From Dehalococcoidia bacterium (GTDB lineage: Bacteria; Chloroflexota; Dehalococcoidia; GIF9; AB-539-J10): 64,000 nucleotides of DNA. The notes beneath the pieces were generated by a model that had not been told where the DNA came from, made no database searches, and saw nothing but the letters and a program-made list of their open reading frames with translations. The DNA is taken from positions 1 through 64,000 of the forward strand of contig JAUWYX010000008.1 of the NCBI GenBank assembly GCA_030615625.1, written 5' to 3'. The translations under genes and the position numbers were made by a program. This document shows, piece after piece, positions 47,472 to 58,304 of the stretch (position 1 is its first letter; every line of letters starts with the position of its first letter).

Positions 47472-47783
47472 ATGAAAATCAGAAAAGATGATACGGTTGT
47501 CATAACTGCTGGCAAAGACAGTGGGAAAAAGGGAAAGGTGCGCCGTGTCTGGCCTGATGAAGAGAGGGTGATAGTAGAAGGAGCCAATATGATTAAGCGC
47601 CATTCCCGTGCCCGCAGGGCTGCTCGCCAAGCTGGCATAATTGAGCTTGAAGCTCCAATCCATGTATCCAACGTAATGTTGGTATGTAGTAAATGTGGCA
47701 AACCTACGCGAGTGGGTTTCCACTTTTTGGCCGATGGCAAAAGGGTGCGAGTTTGCAAATCATGCCGAGAGGTGATTGACTAA
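47472..47783 (+). CDS. rplX: 50S ribosomal protein L24
   Basis: 103 residues of uL24 with the KOW motif [20 protein letters not shown]. The C-terminal half carries CSKCGKPTR and VCKSCREV, four cysteines that suggest a zinc-binding version. Confidence 0.97.
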   Translation: MKIRKDDTVVITAGKDSGKKGKVRRVWPDEERVIVEGANMIKRHSRARRAARQAGIIELEAPIHVSNVMLVCSKCGKPTRVGFHFLADGKRVRVCKSCREVID

Positions 47784-47794
47784 GGGAGTTGGTT

Positions 47795-48340
47795 ATGAAA
47801 TCTCGTTTGGAGGAAAAATATTTAACTGAATTAGCTCCTCAGCTTAAAGCTGGACTAGGCTATGACAATATAATGCAATTGCCCAAGTTGAGAAAAATTG
47901 TGCTTAGCGTTGGTTTGGGCGAAGCAACACAGGAACCTAAAGCTCTTGAAGCAGTGGAGAAGGACCTAGCTACAATTTCGGGGCAACATCCGGTGACGAC
48001 ACGGGCAAAAAGGTCTATCTCCTCTTTCAAACTACGGGCTGGTATGCCTATTGGGATGATGGTGACTTTGCGAGGTAAGCGGATGTATGATTTCTTTGAC
48101 AAGCTGGTTAATGTTGTTCTACCGAGGTTTCGAGATTTCCGCGGAGTATCACGGGATTCGTTCGATGGTCGAGGAAACTACAGCTTGGGCATGAAAGAAC
48201 AGATAGGTTTCCCTGAGATTGATTACGATAAGGTAGACAAAATTCGTGGCCTCGAGGTAACCATTGTTACTACGGCTAAGAACGATGATGAAGCCAGGAC
48301 TTTGTTGGAACTAATGGGCATGCCTTTCAGGAGAACTTGA
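47795..48340 (+). CDS. rplE: 50S ribosomal protein L5
   Basis: 181 residues from ATG 47795 (AGGGAG eight bases upstream), binding 5S r[42 protein letters not shown], and [21 protein letters not shown] are conserved. The 5S rRNA gene itself is not in the window. Confidence 0.97.
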   Translation: MKSRLEEKYLTELAPQLKAGLGYDNIMQLPKLRKIVLSVGLGEATQEPKALEAVEKDLATISGQHPVTTRAKRSISSFKLRAGMPIGMMVTLRGKRMYDFFDKLVNVVLPRFRDFRGVSRDSFDGRGNYSLGMKEQIGFPEIDYDKVDKIRGLEVTIVTTAKNDDEARTLLELMGMPFRRT

Positions 48341-48341
48341 T

Positions 48342-48527
48342 ATGGCGAAGTTATCTAAGATTGTCAAGTCAAAGCGCCAGCCAAAGTATAAAGTGCAGCA
48401 ACGTAATCGCTGTAAGTTATGTGGTAGGCCGCGTGCTTATATGCGTAAATTTGGCTTGTGTCGTATTTGTTTCCGAGAACTTGCTGTAACTGGTGTAATC
48501 CCTGGGATAACAAAGTCAAGCTGGTAA
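48342..48527 (+). CDS. rpsN: 30S ribosomal protein S14, zinc type
   Basis: 61 residues of the short zinc-binding uS14: [20 protein letters not shown] holds the four cysteine ligands, followed by [18 protein letters not shown]. The zinc type is shown by length and cysteines. Confidence 0.97.
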   Translation: MAKLSKIVKSKRQPKYKVQQRNRCKLCGRPRAYMRKFGLCRICFRELAVTGVIPGITKSSW

Positions 48528-48533
48528 AGAAGA

Positions 48534-48929
48534 ATGACAGTTACTGACCCCATCGCTGATATGTTGACCAGGATACGCAACGCTATCATGGCAAGTCACG
48601 AGAATGTGCTTGTGCCCTCCTCTAAAATAAAGCTTTCTATCGTCAAAATACTTAAGGAAGAGGGTTTTATTGACCATTATGAAGTGCTTAAAGGTAAACC
48701 GCAGCCAATGATAAAAATCCACCTCAAGTACACAGGTGACCAGCCTGCAATCGTAGGTTTAGAAAGAGTGAGCAAGCCGAGCTTAAGAGTCTATGTGGAA
48801 AGGCATGAAATCCCCCGCGTCTATGGGGGCTTGGGCATAGCCATTCTATCCACATCCAAGGGCATTATGACTGGCCAGGAAACATGGCGACAGCGTCTTG
48901 GCGGTGAAATTCTATGTTATGTGTGGTAA
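48534..48929 (+). CDS. rpsH: 30S ribosomal protein S8
   Basis: 131 residues of uS8: [20 protein letters not shown], then LKRVSKP-like [13 protein letters not shown], and [17 protein letters not shown]. Nucleates the central domain of 16S rRNA. Confidence 0.97.
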   Translation: MTVTDPIADMLTRIRNAIMASHENVLVPSSKIKLSIVKILKEEGFIDHYEVLKGKPQPMIKIHLKYTGDQPAIVGLERVSKPSLRVYVERHEIPRVYGGLGIAILSTSKGIMTGQETWRQRLGGEILCYVW

Positions 48930-48951
48930 ATTAACTCAGGAGCAGTGAATT

Positions 48952-49500
48952 ATGTCTCGTATTGGCTCGCTTCCCATTGCTATACCTCAAAGTACCGAGG
49001 TAAAGATTGATGGAAGCGAAGTTGTGGTAAAGGGAAGCAAGGGAGAACTCCGGCGACGGTTTCACCCCGACATTTCTGTCGCTTTGAAGGATGGGTGCTT
49101 GATTGTAACCCGCCCTAGTGATAGTAAGATTCATCGTTCTTTACATGGACTCACTCGTAGCCTTCTGGCAAATATGGTTACAGGAGTGAGCGAAGGTTTT
49201 GAAAAAGTCTTGGAAATAAATGGCGTGGGCTACAGAGCGCAGAAAACTGGCGAAAAGCTGCTGCTCCAAGTAGGATACGCCAATCCTGTGGAGTTCCCTC
49301 CCCCTCCTGGTATTAGTATCACCGTTGAAGGGACAAATCGCATTCGCGTCACTGGTATTGATAAGGAAGTAGTTGGGGAAGCGGCTGCTAGAATTCGGGC
49401 GATACGCCCTGCTGACCCCTATAAAGGAAAGGGCATTAAATATTTTGAGGAGAAGCTACATCTTAAACCTGGCAAATCGGGCAAAATAGGCAAGAAATAG
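48952..49500 (+). CDS. rplF: 50S ribosomal protein L6
   Basis: 182 residues of uL6 with two repeated domains: [40 protein letters not shown] and [16 protein letters not shown] at the C-terminus. The GAGCAG-type ribosome-binding site precedes ATG 48952. Confidence 0.97.
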   Translation: MSRIGSLPIAIPQSTEVKIDGSEVVVKGSKGELRRRFHPDISVALKDGCLIVTRPSDSKIHRSLHGLTRSLLANMVTGVSEGFEKVLEINGVGYRAQKTGEKLLLQVGYANPVEFPPPPGISITVEGTNRIRVTGIDKEVVGEAAARIRAIRPADPYKGKGIKYFEEKLHLKPGKSGKIGKK

Positions 49501-49874
49501 TGGCTATAATGAATGGGAGAGATTCAAAGGCAATCAGAAAAATACGACACAGACGGGTGAGGCGAAAGGTAACGGGAATAATATCACGACCTCGATTATG
49601 TGTCTTCCGCAGCTTGAATCATATCTACGCCCAGCTTATCGATGATTCTAGGGGCCAGACTTTAGTCTCAATGAGCACTCTTGACTCTCAAGTGAGAAGC
49701 AAGACCGATGGAATGGGAAAAAGCAAGAAGGCTGAGGTAGTGGGAACTTTGCTTGCGGAGAAAGCATTAAATAAAGGGATCAAACAGGTGGTTTTTGACC
49801 GTGGTGGCTGTAAGTATCACGGCAGAGTTAAGGCTTTAGCCGAGGCTGCCAGGAAAGCTGGATTGGAGGTTTGA
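49500..49874 (+). CDS. rplR: 50S ribosomal protein L18
   Basis: 124 residues from GTG 49500, overlapping the last base of rplF; ATG 49509 is an alternative. [31 protein letters not shown], and [21 protein letters not shown] are typical of this 5S rRNA-binding protein. Confidence 0.96.
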   Translation: MAIMNGRDSKAIRKIRHRRVRRKVTGIISRPRLCVFRSLNHIYAQLIDDSRGQTLVSMSTLDSQVRSKTDGMGKSKKAEVVGTLLAEKALNKGIKQVVFDRGGCKYHGRVKALAEAARKAGLEV

Positions 49875-49884
49875 GAGTTAGCTT

Positions 49885-50427
49885 ATGAAGGCGGTTACTA
49901 AAGTAAGAGGGAAGAGAGCCAAAATCGATGCCTCGGAACTGAGTCTCGAAGAGAAACTGTTAGGCATCGACCGTGTAACTAAAGTGGTCAAAGGTGGTAG
50001 ACACCTTCGGTTCAGAGCTTTAGTGGTAGTTGGCGATGGCCAGGGGCATGTCGGATTTGGGTTAGCTAAAGCGGCAGCGGTTCCTGAAGCAGTTCGCAAA
50101 GCAGGTACTACGGCGAAGAAGGGGTTGATTGAGGTGCCTATCAAGGACGGTACCATCCCTCATGAAATTCTAGCCAAGTTTGGTGCGTCCAAGATCTTAC
50201 TAAAGCCGGCGGCACCTGGCACAGGCTTAATTGTCAACAATACTGCTCGAGCAGTGCTTGAATTGGCAGGCATAAAAGACGCCCTTGGCAAATCGTTTGG
50301 TGGGCCGAGTAAGATTAACGTGGCTAAGGCGACGATGCTTGCCCTGGCTAACTTGAGGAAGAGTGAGGAAGCGGCAATTCAAACCGATGTTGAAGCTCAG
50401 GAAGAAAAGATAGATGAAACAGAATGA
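49885..50427 (+). CDS. rpsE: 30S ribosomal protein S5
   Basis: 180 residues of uS5: [34 protein letters not shown], and [22 protein letters not shown]-terminal tail of about 20 acidic residues is added. The gene overlaps rplO by 14 bp, leaving no room for rpmD (L30), which usually lies here. Confidence 0.97.
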   Translation: MKAVTKVRGKRAKIDASELSLEEKLLGIDRVTKVVKGGRHLRFRALVVVGDGQGHVGFGLAKAAAVPEAVRKAGTTAKKGLIEVPIKDGTIPHEILAKFGASKILLKPAAPGTGLIVNNTARAVLELAGIKDALGKSFGGPSKINVAKATMLALANLRKSEEAAIQTDVEAQEEKIDETE

Positions 50428-50857
50428 ATTAAGGCCTCCTGCGGGTGCTAAGCACAAGAGAAAGCTCGTAGGCCGAGGAGATGGCAGCGGACATGGCACC
50501 TATTCGGGGCGAGGTTGCAAAGGGCAAAAGTCTCGCTCCGGTGGTGGCGTGCGCCTTGGCTTTGAAGGCGGGCAATTGCCTTTAATAAAACGGCTACCAC
50601 GAAAAAGGGGGTTCACTAACATTTTTAAAACTGAATATAATATTGTCAATGTAGGGAAGCTAGCCATTTTTGCCCCAGGAACTGAGGTAACCCCTGAGGA
50701 ATTGTTCCGAGCAAGGCTGATTAGCATCCCAGCCCATCCGACAAAAATTCTCGGCGCTGGCGACATCCGGCATCCATTGCTAGTTAAGGCTAATAAATTC
50801 TCTTCATCGGCGGAGAAAAAAATTCTCGCTGCTGGAGGGAAGATAAAAAAGGTTTAG
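50414..50857 (+). CDS. rplO: 50S ribosomal protein L15
   Basis: 147 residues of uL15: [22 protein letters not shown]-type glycine-rich N-terminal part, then [20 protein letters not shown]. Ends 1 bp before secY. Confidence 0.97.
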   Translation: MKQNELRPPAGAKHKRKLVGRGDGSGHGTYSGRGCKGQKSRSGGGVRLGFEGGQLPLIKRLPRKRGFTNIFKTEYNIVNVGKLAIFAPGTEVTPEELFRARLISIPAHPTKILGAGDIRHPLLVKANKFSSSAEKKILAAGGKIKKV

Positions 50858-50858
50858 A

Positions 50859-52163
50859 ATGCAGCGCAAAACGACCCGACCGCGTCTCGTCCAGGCAATG
50901 ATGGATGTATTGACATTGCCCGATCTGCGGCGAAAAGTTCTTTTCACCCTTGGCATCTTGGTAGTTTTTCGGTTTCTAGCTCATGTTCCCCTGCCTGGCG
51001 TGGACATTGGAGCCTTGAAATCATTCTTCGAGCAGAACCTCCTTTTCGGCATGCTTGACCTTTTTAGCGGTGGTGCCATGGCGAGTTTCAGTGTGGTTGC
51101 AATAGGCATTTATCCTTACATCACTGCGTCCATAATTATGCAATTGCTGGTTCCGGTAATCCCCAGACTTCAGGCTCTATCCCAGGAGGGGGAGCTCGGT
51201 AGCCAGAAAATCAATCGAATTACTCACTTTGTGACTATACCTTTGGCTGCTCTTCAAGGCTATGCGATGATTGCTTTGTTACGCTCTCAGGGCGTTACTA
51301 TTGAGCCACTTGGATCATTGACCATAGCCAGCATAATAATAACGATGGTCGCTGGCACGATGTTCCTCGTGTGGCTAGGTGAATTGATTACCGAGCGTGG
51401 TGTAGGGAACGGGATATCGATAATAATCTTTGGTGGTATCGTGGCCGGCCTGCCTGGGATAGTGGGTCGTGGTATTGTTGAAGCTGGTAAAGGACAGCCC
51501 GAGGGGTTGATCGCCTACATTATTCTAACCTTAGCTATGCTTGTGCTTATAGTCATATTTATCGAAGCTCATCGCCGTATTCCTGTACAGTATGCTCGGA
51601 GCACTTTTCGCGGTGGCCGCATGTACCGCCAATCGGGTTCCACCTACATACCACTGCGGGTAAATACCGCCGGGATGATACCCATTATTTTCGCCATTGC
51701 CCTAATGCAACTTCCCGCCACGATAGCTACATATTTCATGAACAGTGCAGACCCCAATTTCTGGAATACAATCTTTAATGTGTTTCAGGCTAATACTGCA
51801 GTCTACCAGGGGTTGTACTTTGCCTTAGTAATTGGTTTCGCTTTCTTCTACACTATGGTCATATTCGAACAAATGAACCTGCCTCAAACCTTGCAACAGC
51901 AAAGCGGCTTCATCCCCGGGGTTCGACCAGGCAAGGCAACGGCTGATTATTTGAATGGAATCATAAAGCGCATTACCTTTGGTGGTGCTCTCTTTCTGGC
52001 TGTAGTGGCAATTATGCCCTTCATTGCTCAAAAAATCACCGGCGTTACAGCATTGGTAATCCAGAGCACCGCCATGCTTATAGCTGTTGGTGTGGCTCTA
52101 GATACCATGAAGCAATTAGAGGCTCAACTAACCATGCGCCGCTACGAGGGTTTCTTAAAATAA
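50859..52163 (+). CDS. secY: Protein translocase subunit SecY
   Basis: 434 residues with about ten membrane helices, the protein-conducting channel. VFRFLAHVPLPGVDIGALKS, FSGGAMASFSVVAIGIYPYITASI, LITERGVGNGISIIIFGGIVA and the cytoplasmic EAHRRIPVQYA segment are conserved. Followed by adk with a one-base overlap (TAATG). secE and secG are not in the window. Confidence 0.98.
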   Translation: MQRKTTRPRLVQAMMDVLTLPDLRRKVLFTLGILVVFRFLAHVPLPGVDIGALKSFFEQNLLFGMLDLFSGGAMASFSVVAIGIYPYITASIIMQLLVPVIPRLQALSQEGELGSQKINRITHFVTIPLAALQGYAMIALLRSQGVTIEPLGSLTIASIIITMVAGTMFLVWLGELITERGVGNGISIIIFGGIVAGLPGIVGRGIVEAGKGQPEGLIAYIILTLAMLVLIVIFIEAHRRIPVQYARSTFRGGRMYRQSGSTYIPLRVNTAGMIPIIFAIALMQLPATIATYFMNSADPNFWNTIFNVFQANTAVYQGLYFALVIGFAFFYTMVIFEQMNLPQTLQQQSGFIPGVRPGKATADYLNGIIKRITFGGALFLAVVAIMPFIAQKITGVTALVIQSTAMLIAVGVALDTMKQLEAQLTMRRYEGFLK

Positions 52164-52816
52164 TGTACATCATCATGCTAGGTCCTCCGGGGGCAGGGAA
52201 GGGAACTCAGGCGGATATCCTCTCTCAGGAGATGAATTTACCTCATATAGCCTCCGGGGATTTGTTTCGTCAGGCATTAGAGGAAAGGACCGAGGTTGGT
52301 CTCTTGGCGAAAAGCTATATGGATAAGGGAGAACTAGTTCCTGATGAGGCAGCCATAAAAATGATTCTGGAAAGAATTAATCAACCAGACTGTACCTCGG
52401 GCTGTCTTCTAGATGGCTTTCCTCGGACTTTGCATCAAGCTAAAGTTTTAGACGAAGCCCTTAGGGGGCAAGGAAAAACCATAGATAAGGCAATATACAT
52501 TGAAGTGCCCAATGAAGAGTTAGTGAAGCGCCTCAGTGGAAGGCGGCTTTGCCGAGTTTGTCAGACACCATATCACATAATAAATTCACCGCCTAAAACT
52601 CCGGAGAAATGTGATAAATGCGGTGGTGAATTGTATCAGCGTTCTGATGACAGAGAGGAAACAGTAAAGGACCGACTTAGTATTTTCTTTACTCAAACTG
52701 TTCCCATCCTTGATTATTATAAAAAACAAGGTAAACTAATTAGGGTCAATGGTAACCTGGGAATACAGGGGGTGGCTGGAGAAATAATCTCTGCCCTCAA
52801 AGCAGGGATAAAATAG
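52163..52816 (+). CDS. adk: Adenylate kinase
   Basis: 217 residues. P-loop GPPGAGKGTQA at the N-terminus, DGFPRT for AMP binding, and a zinc-type LID domain with CRVCQTPYH and CDKCGGEL. It balances ATP, ADP and AMP. The gene ends directly before map. Confidence 0.98.
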   Translation: MYIIMLGPPGAGKGTQADILSQEMNLPHIASGDLFRQALEERTEVGLLAKSYMDKGELVPDEAAIKMILERINQPDCTSGCLLDGFPRTLHQAKVLDEALRGQGKTIDKAIYIEVPNEELVKRLSGRRLCRVCQTPYHIINSPPKTPEKCDKCGGELYQRSDDREETVKDRLSIFFTQTVPILDYYKKQGKLIRVNGNLGIQGVAGEIISALKAGIK

Positions 52817-53554
52817 ATGGTGATTATAAAATCTGACGAGGAAATAGTTATTATGAGAAAGTGTGGCAAAATCCTCGCCGCTATTTTAGATAAACTAAGA
52901 GCGGAAGTAAGACCGGGGATTAAGACTGGTCAGTTGGACATAATCATGGCCGAAGAATCGAAAAAGAGGGGAGTTATACCTTCTTTTAAGAACTATCGCG
53001 GCTTCCCTGCCAATTTATGTGTTTCGGTAAATGATGAGATAGTTCACGGCATTCCCGGTGAGCGAATACTACAAGAAGGAGACATCGTTTCTTTAGATGT
53101 AGGAGCAAAACTTAATGGATTTCATACCGATGCCGCCATAACTATTGGTGTTGGGCGGATAAGTAAGGAGGCAGAGGAACTTATCGCGGGCACAGAAGGT
53201 AGTCTAAAGTCAGGCATTGCTCAAGCTGTAAGTGGAGCACAGTCAGGGGATATCTCATCTGCTATTCAACATTATGTTGAATCCAAAGGATTTTCTGTGG
53301 TTAGAGAATATACCGGGCATGGCATAGGTCGGGACCTGCATGAAGAGCCCCAAATACCTAATTTTGTGGTTGAGAAAGGTCACTTGCTTCGTAAAGGTAT
53401 GGCTCTGGCTATTGAGCCTATGGTTAATGTCGGAGATTGGCACACTAAATTGGCAGCTAATCAATGGACGGTGCTTACGGCTGATGGAAGTCTTTCAGCA
53501 CATTTTGAACATACCATTGTCATAACTGATAATGGAGCTGAGACACTTGTTTAG
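52817..53554 (+). CDS. map: Methionine aminopeptidase, type I
   Basis: 245 residues. Metal ligands are visible as DVGAKLNGFHTDAAI (two Asp), GHGIGRDLHEEPQIPNF (His), IEPMV (Glu) and the C-terminal HFEHTI with Glu. It removes the initiator methionine co-translationally. Contiguous with adk and infA as in many S10-spc-alpha clusters. Confidence 0.97.
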   Translation: MVIIKSDEEIVIMRKCGKILAAILDKLRAEVRPGIKTGQLDIIMAEESKKRGVIPSFKNYRGFPANLCVSVNDEIVHGIPGERILQEGDIVSLDVGAKLNGFHTDAAITIGVGRISKEAEELIAGTEGSLKSGIAQAVSGAQSGDISSAIQHYVESKGFSVVREYTGHGIGRDLHEEPQIPNFVVEKGHLLRKGMALAIEPMVNVGDWHTKLAANQWTVLTADGSLSAHFEHTIVITDNGAETLV

Positions 53555-53568
53555 GTATTATGTAAGAA

Positions 53569-53787
53569 ATGGCTAAGAAAGAGAGGATAGAAGTTGAAGG
53601 TAAGGTGATTACAGTCTTACCTAATACCATGTTTCGCGTCGAGTTAGCCAATGGACATCAAGTATTGGCTCATATCTCGGGTAAGATGAGAAAGCACTAT
53701 ATCAAGATTTTACCTGGGGATAGAGTTCTGGTAGAACTTTCCCCTTATGATTTGAGTCGGGGCAGGGTTACCTATCGGCTTAAATAG
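53569..53787 (+). CDS. infA: Translation initiation factor IF-1
   Basis: 72 residues, the OB-fold factor that blocks the A site during initiation: [53 protein letters not shown]. Full length. Confidence 0.98.
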   Translation: MAKKERIEVEGKVITVLPNTMFRVELANGHQVLAHISGKMRKHYIKILPGDRVLVELSPYDLSRGRVTYRLK

Positions 53788-53846
53788 TTTGACAGGTTAA
53801 CTAAGAAAGTTTATCATAATAAGGTTTGTTTGAATGGTGATTGGAA

Positions 53847-53960
53847 ATGAAAGTAAGAGCTTCGGTTAAGCCGATATGCAGAAAATGCAAAGTTATCAGG
53901 CGGGAGGGAGTGGTTAGGGTTATCTGTGAGAATCCAAAGCACAAACAAAGGCAGGGGTAA
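53847..53960 (+). CDS. rpmJ: 50S ribosomal protein L36
   Basis: 37 residues: [20 protein letters not shown] followed by [17 protein letters not shown]. The zinc ligands Cys11, Cys14, Cys27 and His32 are present. It lies between infA and rpsM as usual and ends 6 bp before rpsM. Confidence 0.97.
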   Translation: MKVRASVKPICRKCKVIRREGVVRVICENPKHKQRQG

Positions 53961-53966
53961 TAAACA

Positions 53967-54356
53967 GTGGCACGTATTGCTGGTGTAGACCTTCCTAAAG
54001 ATAAGCCAATTTGGGTAGCCTTGCAGAGCATTTATGGCATTGGTGCTTCGTCAAGCCAGAGCATTTTGGCTGCCACTGGTATCGATCCTGGCCTTAGAGT
54101 TAAGGAACTTAGTGAGGAACAGGTTGGCCAGATTCGAGATGTTCTTGACAAACAATATAAACTGGAAGGCGATCTCAGGAGAGAGGTTCAATCTAATATA
54201 AAGCGGCTTATTGAAATTAGTTGCTATCGAGGCACAAGACACCGCATGAGGTTACCAGTCCATGGACAGAGAACGCGCACAAATGCCCGAACTAAAAGAG
54301 GGCCAAGGAAAACAGTGGCCGGTCGAGGGCAAAGACGTGGCATAGGTAAGAAGTAA
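53967..54356 (+). CDS. rpsM: 30S ribosomal protein S13
   Basis: 129 residues from GTG 53967: [25 protein letters not shown] helix-turn, then [20 protein letters not shown] and [15 protein letters not shown] at the C-terminus. Standard uS13. Confidence 0.97.
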   Translation: MARIAGVDLPKDKPIWVALQSIYGIGASSSQSILAATGIDPGLRVKELSEEQVGQIRDVLDKQYKLEGDLRREVQSNIKRLIEISCYRGTRHRMRLPVHGQRTRTNARTKRGPRKTVAGRGQRRGIGKK

Positions 54357-54374
54357 GGAGCTTGTTTTTAACAA

Positions 54375-54758
54375 ATGCCGAAAAAGAAAAGGGCTCGTAA
54401 AGCTCATAAAAAAGTTAACGAAGGCAAAGCTTACATCCAATCCACTTTCAATAACACGACCATTACCATTACTGATATGGAAGGTAACGTTGTCGCCTGG
54501 GGGAGTTCTGGTACTGCAGGATTCAAGGGTTCCAGGAAAGGAACCCCTTACGCTGCCCAAATAGCTGCCAGAGATGCAGCACACCGAGCAATGGGTGATG
54601 GCTTGCGCCGAGTTGAGGTGTACATTAAAGGCCCTGGTAGTGGACGAGAAGCAGCTATTCGCGCCTTACAGGCCTCTGGAATTACTGTTACATCTATCAG
54701 AGACGTGACTCCGATCCCCCATAATGGCTGTCGTCCACGGGGGAGGCGAAGAGTATAA
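54375..54758 (+). CDS. rpsK: 30S ribosomal protein S11
   Basis: 127 residues of uS11: [60 protein letters not shown]. The HNGC region forms part of the platform near the E site. Confidence 0.98.
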   Translation: MPKKKRARKAHKKVNEGKAYIQSTFNNTTITITDMEGNVVAWGSSGTAGFKGSRKGTPYAAQIAARDAAHRAMGDGLRRVEVYIKGPGSGREAAIRALQASGITVTSIRDVTPIPHNGCRPRGRRRV

Positions 54759-54759
54759 A

Positions 54760-55392
54760 ATGGCGCGCTATACAGGCCCGGTTTGTCGCCTATGTCGCCG
54801 TTTTGGGGACAAGCTGATGCTCAAAGGCGAGAAGTGCACTACACCTAAATGTCCTTTAGAGAAAAGGAATAGTCCTCCTGGCGGGCATCCTACAACTCGA
54901 AGGCGCAGAGGGATTTCCGACCGCGGACTTCAATTGCGCGAAAAGCAAAAGGTTCGCTTTAGCTATGGTGTCCTGGAGCGACAATTTCGCAGGTTTTTTG
55001 CCGAGGCCAAAAAAGGCCCTAGTGCCACTGGAGAAAACCTTCTCATATTGCTGGAGCGGAGATTGGATAATGTGGTTTATCGCTTGGGCTTCGCTGACTC
55101 ACGTGCCCAAGCCAGGCAAATAGTTCGGCATGGCCATATAACTGTCAATGATCGCAAAACAGATATTCCTTCCTTTCTGGTGAAATTGGGAGACGTTATA
55201 AAGTGGCGAGAAGCTAGTAAAAAAACGGAATATTATAAAAGAGTAGCTGAGGAAATTGAGGGGAAAATTATCCCTAATTGGTTAAGCTTGGACAAAGAAA
55301 GCATGACAGGTAAAGTGTTAAATTTGCCTGGCAAGGATGACATTGAAGCTGGATTTGCTGAGAAAGCTATTGTTGAATATTACTCGAGGTGA
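54760..55392 (+). CDS. rpsD: 30S ribosomal protein S4
   Basis: 210 residues from ATG 54760, 1 bp after the rpsK stop; the frame is open upstream inside rpsK but the family start is [16 protein letters not shown]. Cysteines in CRLC, KCTTPKC mark the zinc-binding form. The S4 RNA-binding motif [20 protein letters not shown] is intact. Confidence 0.97.
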   Translation: MARYTGPVCRLCRRFGDKLMLKGEKCTTPKCPLEKRNSPPGGHPTTRRRRGISDRGLQLREKQKVRFSYGVLERQFRRFFAEAKKGPSATGENLLILLERRLDNVVYRLGFADSRAQARQIVRHGHITVNDRKTDIPSFLVKLGDVIKWREASKKTEYYKRVAEEIEGKIIPNWLSLDKESMTGKVLNLPGKDDIEAGFAEKAIVEYYSR

Positions 55393-55395
55393 GCT

Positions 55396-56316
55396 ATGCC
55401 CGAATTGTCTATCCCCACTGTAACTTGTGTTGAAAGCACTGGTAATTATGGTCGTTTTCTTGCTGAACCTCTGGAGCCAGGTTTTGGTGTCACTTTAGGT
55501 AATGCATTGCGGCGTGTGCTTCTCAGTTCTCTGCCTGGTGCTGCGGTAACCTGGGTCAAGATCGAAGGAATTCAGCATGAATTCTCTCCCATTCCTTATG
55601 TTAAAGAGGATGCTATGGAGTTCTTACTGAATATCAGGCAACTGAGACTCTGTCCTCTTTCCCGTCAGCCCGGGCAGTTGTTCTTGGAAGTAGAGGGGGA
55701 AGGCAGGGTCTGTGCAGGTGATATTAAACCCTCGGCTGACTTTCGCGTTGCCAATCCGGAACTTTATTTAGCTTCTTTAGACTCCCCCCAAGCCAAGCTT
55801 TACGTCGAACTTAACGTGGAGCTGGGGAGAGGTTATGTGCTGGCTAAATCGGCTGACGGTTTACCTGTGGGAGCACTGCCAGTAGATGCCATCTTCACCC
55901 CAGTGCGGGAAGTCAATTTTTCTGTAGAATCTATCAAGCCTGGCCAGGAAGGAAGTCCAGAAAAGCTCATCCTGGAGATTTGGACCGATGCTACCATTTT
56001 TCCCTGGGAGGCGCTTAGTCAAAGTGCTATCATCTTCATTAATCAATTTTCTTCCTTCAGGGATCTTGAAGTTCCCATGGCTAGAGCTTTGTCCCTTTTG
56101 CCCGAGCAATATGATACCCCTCTGGAAGAACTAAATTTATCAACTCGCTCCTATAACAGTTTGAGGAGAGCGGGTATTTTCACTCTGGGACAATTAATAG
56201 AGAAAGGCAGGGAAGGTTTGCCACCGTTGCCTGGTTTGGGGGCAAAGTCTCGAGCCGAAGTGGAAGAGTTAATGGAAAAGGTAGGCTCTCCTGTTTCTAA
56301 GAAGGAAAGAGAATGA
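55396..56316 (+). CDS. rpoA: DNA-directed RNA polymerase alpha subunit
   Basis: 306 residues. The N-terminal dimerisation domain has [20 protein letters not shown] and [14 protein letters not shown]. The C-terminal domain that contacts UP elements and activators is present ([19 protein letters not shown] then [16 protein letters not shown]). The stop overlaps rplQ by 4 bp. Confidence 0.98.
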   Translation: MPELSIPTVTCVESTGNYGRFLAEPLEPGFGVTLGNALRRVLLSSLPGAAVTWVKIEGIQHEFSPIPYVKEDAMEFLLNIRQLRLCPLSRQPGQLFLEVEGEGRVCAGDIKPSADFRVANPELYLASLDSPQAKLYVELNVELGRGYVLAKSADGLPVGALPVDAIFTPVREVNFSVESIKPGQEGSPEKLILEIWTDATIFPWEALSQSAIIFINQFSSFRDLEVPMARALSLLPEQYDTPLEELNLSTRSYNSLRRAGIFTLGQLIEKGREGLPPLPGLGAKSRAEVEELMEKVGSPVSKKERE

Positions 56317-56666
56317 GACACAAGGTAGCAGGACGGCACTTAAGTAGGCCGACAGAGCACAGGTGGGCGTTATATCGAAGTCAAGTTACCGCGCTTTTGG
56401 CTCATGAAAAGATCACCACCACTGAGGCTAAAGCTAAAGAGGTTCGCAGTTTGGCGGAAAAGATGATTACTTTAGGTAAGGATGGCAGCCTTGCCTCAAG
56501 GCGGGAAGCCTTAGCTTTTATTACTGATAAAAAAGTGGTTGACAAGCTATTTGCTGAAATTGCTCCAGGCTATGCTGACCGTAGCGGGGGTTATACGAGG
56601 TTGCTAAAGCTGGGATCCCGCCATGGTGATAACGCGCCTATGGTTCAAATTGAATTGGTTAAGTAA
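56313..56666 (+). CDS. rplQ: 50S ribosomal protein L17
   Basis: 117 residues of bL17: [40 protein letters not shown], then [20 protein letters not shown]. Complete; overlaps the possible 5' end of truA. Confidence 0.97.
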   Translation: MRHKVAGRHLSRPTEHRWALYRSQVTALLAHEKITTTEAKAKEVRSLAEKMITLGKDGSLASRREALAFITDKKVVDKLFAEIAPGYADRSGGYTRLLKLGSRHGDNAPMVQIELVK

Positions 56667-57411
56667 GTTTATTTTGCTTATCGAATATGACGGCACCCAG
56701 TATCATGGCTTTCAATGGCAAGTTGGCTTGCCTACCATTCAAAATGAGCTTGAGCAAGCTATAAGGCGATTTTGCGGGCAAAGCAGCCGGGTTGGGGCAG
56801 CTAGCAGAACTGATGCCGGTGTGCACGCCAAGGGACAGGTGGTGGGCTTCTGGGCGAAATCTACATTGGATACCATGACGCTAGTTAGAGCATTGAATTA
56901 TTATTTACCCAGAGATATCGTGGTTAAAGCAGCTTATAGGGCTAGCGATGATTTTAATGTCCGACGCGACGCTCTGAGCCGGGAGTACCATTATTATATT
57001 TTAAATAGCGATACCCGATCGCCGTTTAGTCAAAGGTTTGCTTTATTTGTGCCCAAAATGCTAGACATACAGGCGATGAATGCGGCCTGCCAGCTTATCC
57101 GAGGTGAGCATGATTTTGCCTCCTTTGCTAGTTCTCTGGATGACAGCAAGAGCACGTTGCGTAATGTTTGTGAAGCGGGAATCGAGAAAAAAGGGGAATT
57201 TACCGTTTTCCGTATCGTGGCTAATTCCTTTTTGCCCCACCAGGTACGAAGCACCGTGGGTCTTTTAATCAGGCTGGGCCTGGGTAAGATAGGTATCGAA
57301 GATTTCCGTGATATAATGGAGGCAAGGAGTTTGGGTTTAGCTGGTCCCCTCTCCCCGGCTTGTGGCTTATGCCTTAAGAGGGTCAATTATCCTAAGCCTT
57401 TGGGAAGCTAG
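56623..57411 (+). CDS. truA: tRNA pseudouridine(38-40) synthase
   Basis: 262 residues from ATG 56623. The first 16 residues overlap rplQ and are not conserved; TTG 56674, giving [15 protein letters not shown], may be the true start, but neither has a clear ribosome-binding site. The catalytic aspartate is in [13 protein letters not shown], followed by [20 protein letters not shown] and the C-terminal [14 protein letters not shown]. It isomerises uridines 38-40 in the tRNA anticodon arm. It commonly lies between rplQ and rplM. Confidence 0.93.
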   Translation: MVITRLWFKLNWLSKFILLIEYDGTQYHGFQWQVGLPTIQNELEQAIRRFCGQSSRVGAASRTDAGVHAKGQVVGFWAKSTLDTMTLVRALNYYLPRDIVVKAAYRASDDFNVRRDALSREYHYYILNSDTRSPFSQRFALFVPKMLDIQAMNAACQLIRGEHDFASFASSLDDSKSTLRNVCEAGIEKKGEFTVFRIVANSFLPHQVRSTVGLLIRLGLGKIGIEDFRDIMEARSLGLAGPLSPACGLCLKRVNYPKPLGS

Positions 57412-57413
57412 AG

Positions 57414-57902
57414 ATGAAAACTTATAGTCCTAAAGCTAAAGATATCAAACGCGAGTGGTGGGTGATTGATGCCGCGGATAAAACTTTGGGCAGAATAGCG
57501 ACGCAGATAGCTAAGTTGCTTATGGGCAAGCATAAGCCAATTTATGCCCATCATATTGATACCGGTGACTATGTTGTGGTAATTAATGCTGCCAAAGTAA
57601 AGGTGACTGGGAAGAAAACGGAACAAAAGATTTACTATAGACACTCTGGATATCCCGGCGGCTTAAAGAGCCGAAGGTTTGAGGAACTATTTAGTAAAGA
57701 CCCTAGCCGTGTGATGGAATTTGCGGTTAAAGGGATGTTGCCCCACAATCGTTTAGGCAGAGCCATGTTTAAGAAACTGAAAGTTTATCCTGGAAATGAG
57801 CATCCCCACCATGCTCAGATTTCCTTTCGTCACCCTGAGCGAAGCGAAGGGCTCGGAATGACCGAGAACGAAGAAAGCAAAATATTACCAAAGGGAAGGT
57901 GA
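57414..57902 (+). CDS. rplM: 50S ribosomal protein L13 with repeat-derived tail
   Basis: 162 residues; the family usually has about 142-148. The core is standard: [85 protein letters not shown]. The tail after ISF reads [17 protein letters not shown] then KILPKGR. The DNA for it (57828-57863, CACCCTGAGCGAAGCGAAGG then CTCGGAATGACC) is a well-known type of dispersed intergenic repeat, so the C-terminus appears to be a captured repeat. Confidence 0.95.
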   Translation: MKTYSPKAKDIKREWWVIDAADKTLGRIATQIAKLLMGKHKPIYAHHIDTGDYVVVINAAKVKVTGKKTEQKIYYRHSGYPGGLKSRRFEELFSKDPSRVMEFAVKGMLPHNRLGRAMFKKLKVYPGNEHPHHAQISFRHPERSEGLGMTENEESKILPKGR

Positions 57903-57908
57903 TAACTT

Positions 57909-58304
57909 ATGAGCGAAGAAAGTTACGTTTGGGGAACGGGTAAACGCAAATGTGCTATAGCCCAAGTCAGGCTTTTCCCCGGCAAGGGGGAGGTAATTGT
58001 CAATGATAAGCCCTATCAAGAAGCTTTCCCTCGCGTCGAGCATCGCCATATGATTGAACATCCTCTTTTAACTACAGATACCATGGGCAAATTTTGTGTT
58101 ATGGTAAAAGTGAATGGCGGTGGCCGCAGTGGTCAGGCTGGAGCCATTCGCCATGGCATTGCTCGAGCTCTTGCTAAAGAAAACGAGCTATTTAAGCCCA
58201 TGTTACGTAAAGAAGGCTTGCTTACTCGAGATGCTAGAATCAAAGAACGTAAAAAATACGGACTCAAGCGAGCTCGCAAGGCCCCACAATATACCAAGCG
58301 CTAA
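57909..58304 (+). CDS. rpsI: 30S ribosomal protein S9
   Basis: 131 residues of uS9: YVWGTGKRKCAIAQVRLFPG, VNGGGRSGQAGAIRHGIARA, and the invariant C-terminal KRARKAPQYTKR that reaches the P site. It ends the ribosomal supercluster. No clear terminator follows; 58305-58498 shows nothing recognisable. Confidence 0.98.
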   Translation: MSEESYVWGTGKRKCAIAQVRLFPGKGEVIVNDKPYQEAFPRVEHRHMIEHPLLTTDTMGKFCVMVKVNGGGRSGQAGAIRHGIARALAKENELFKPMLRKEGLLTRDARIKERKKYGLKRARKAPQYTKR

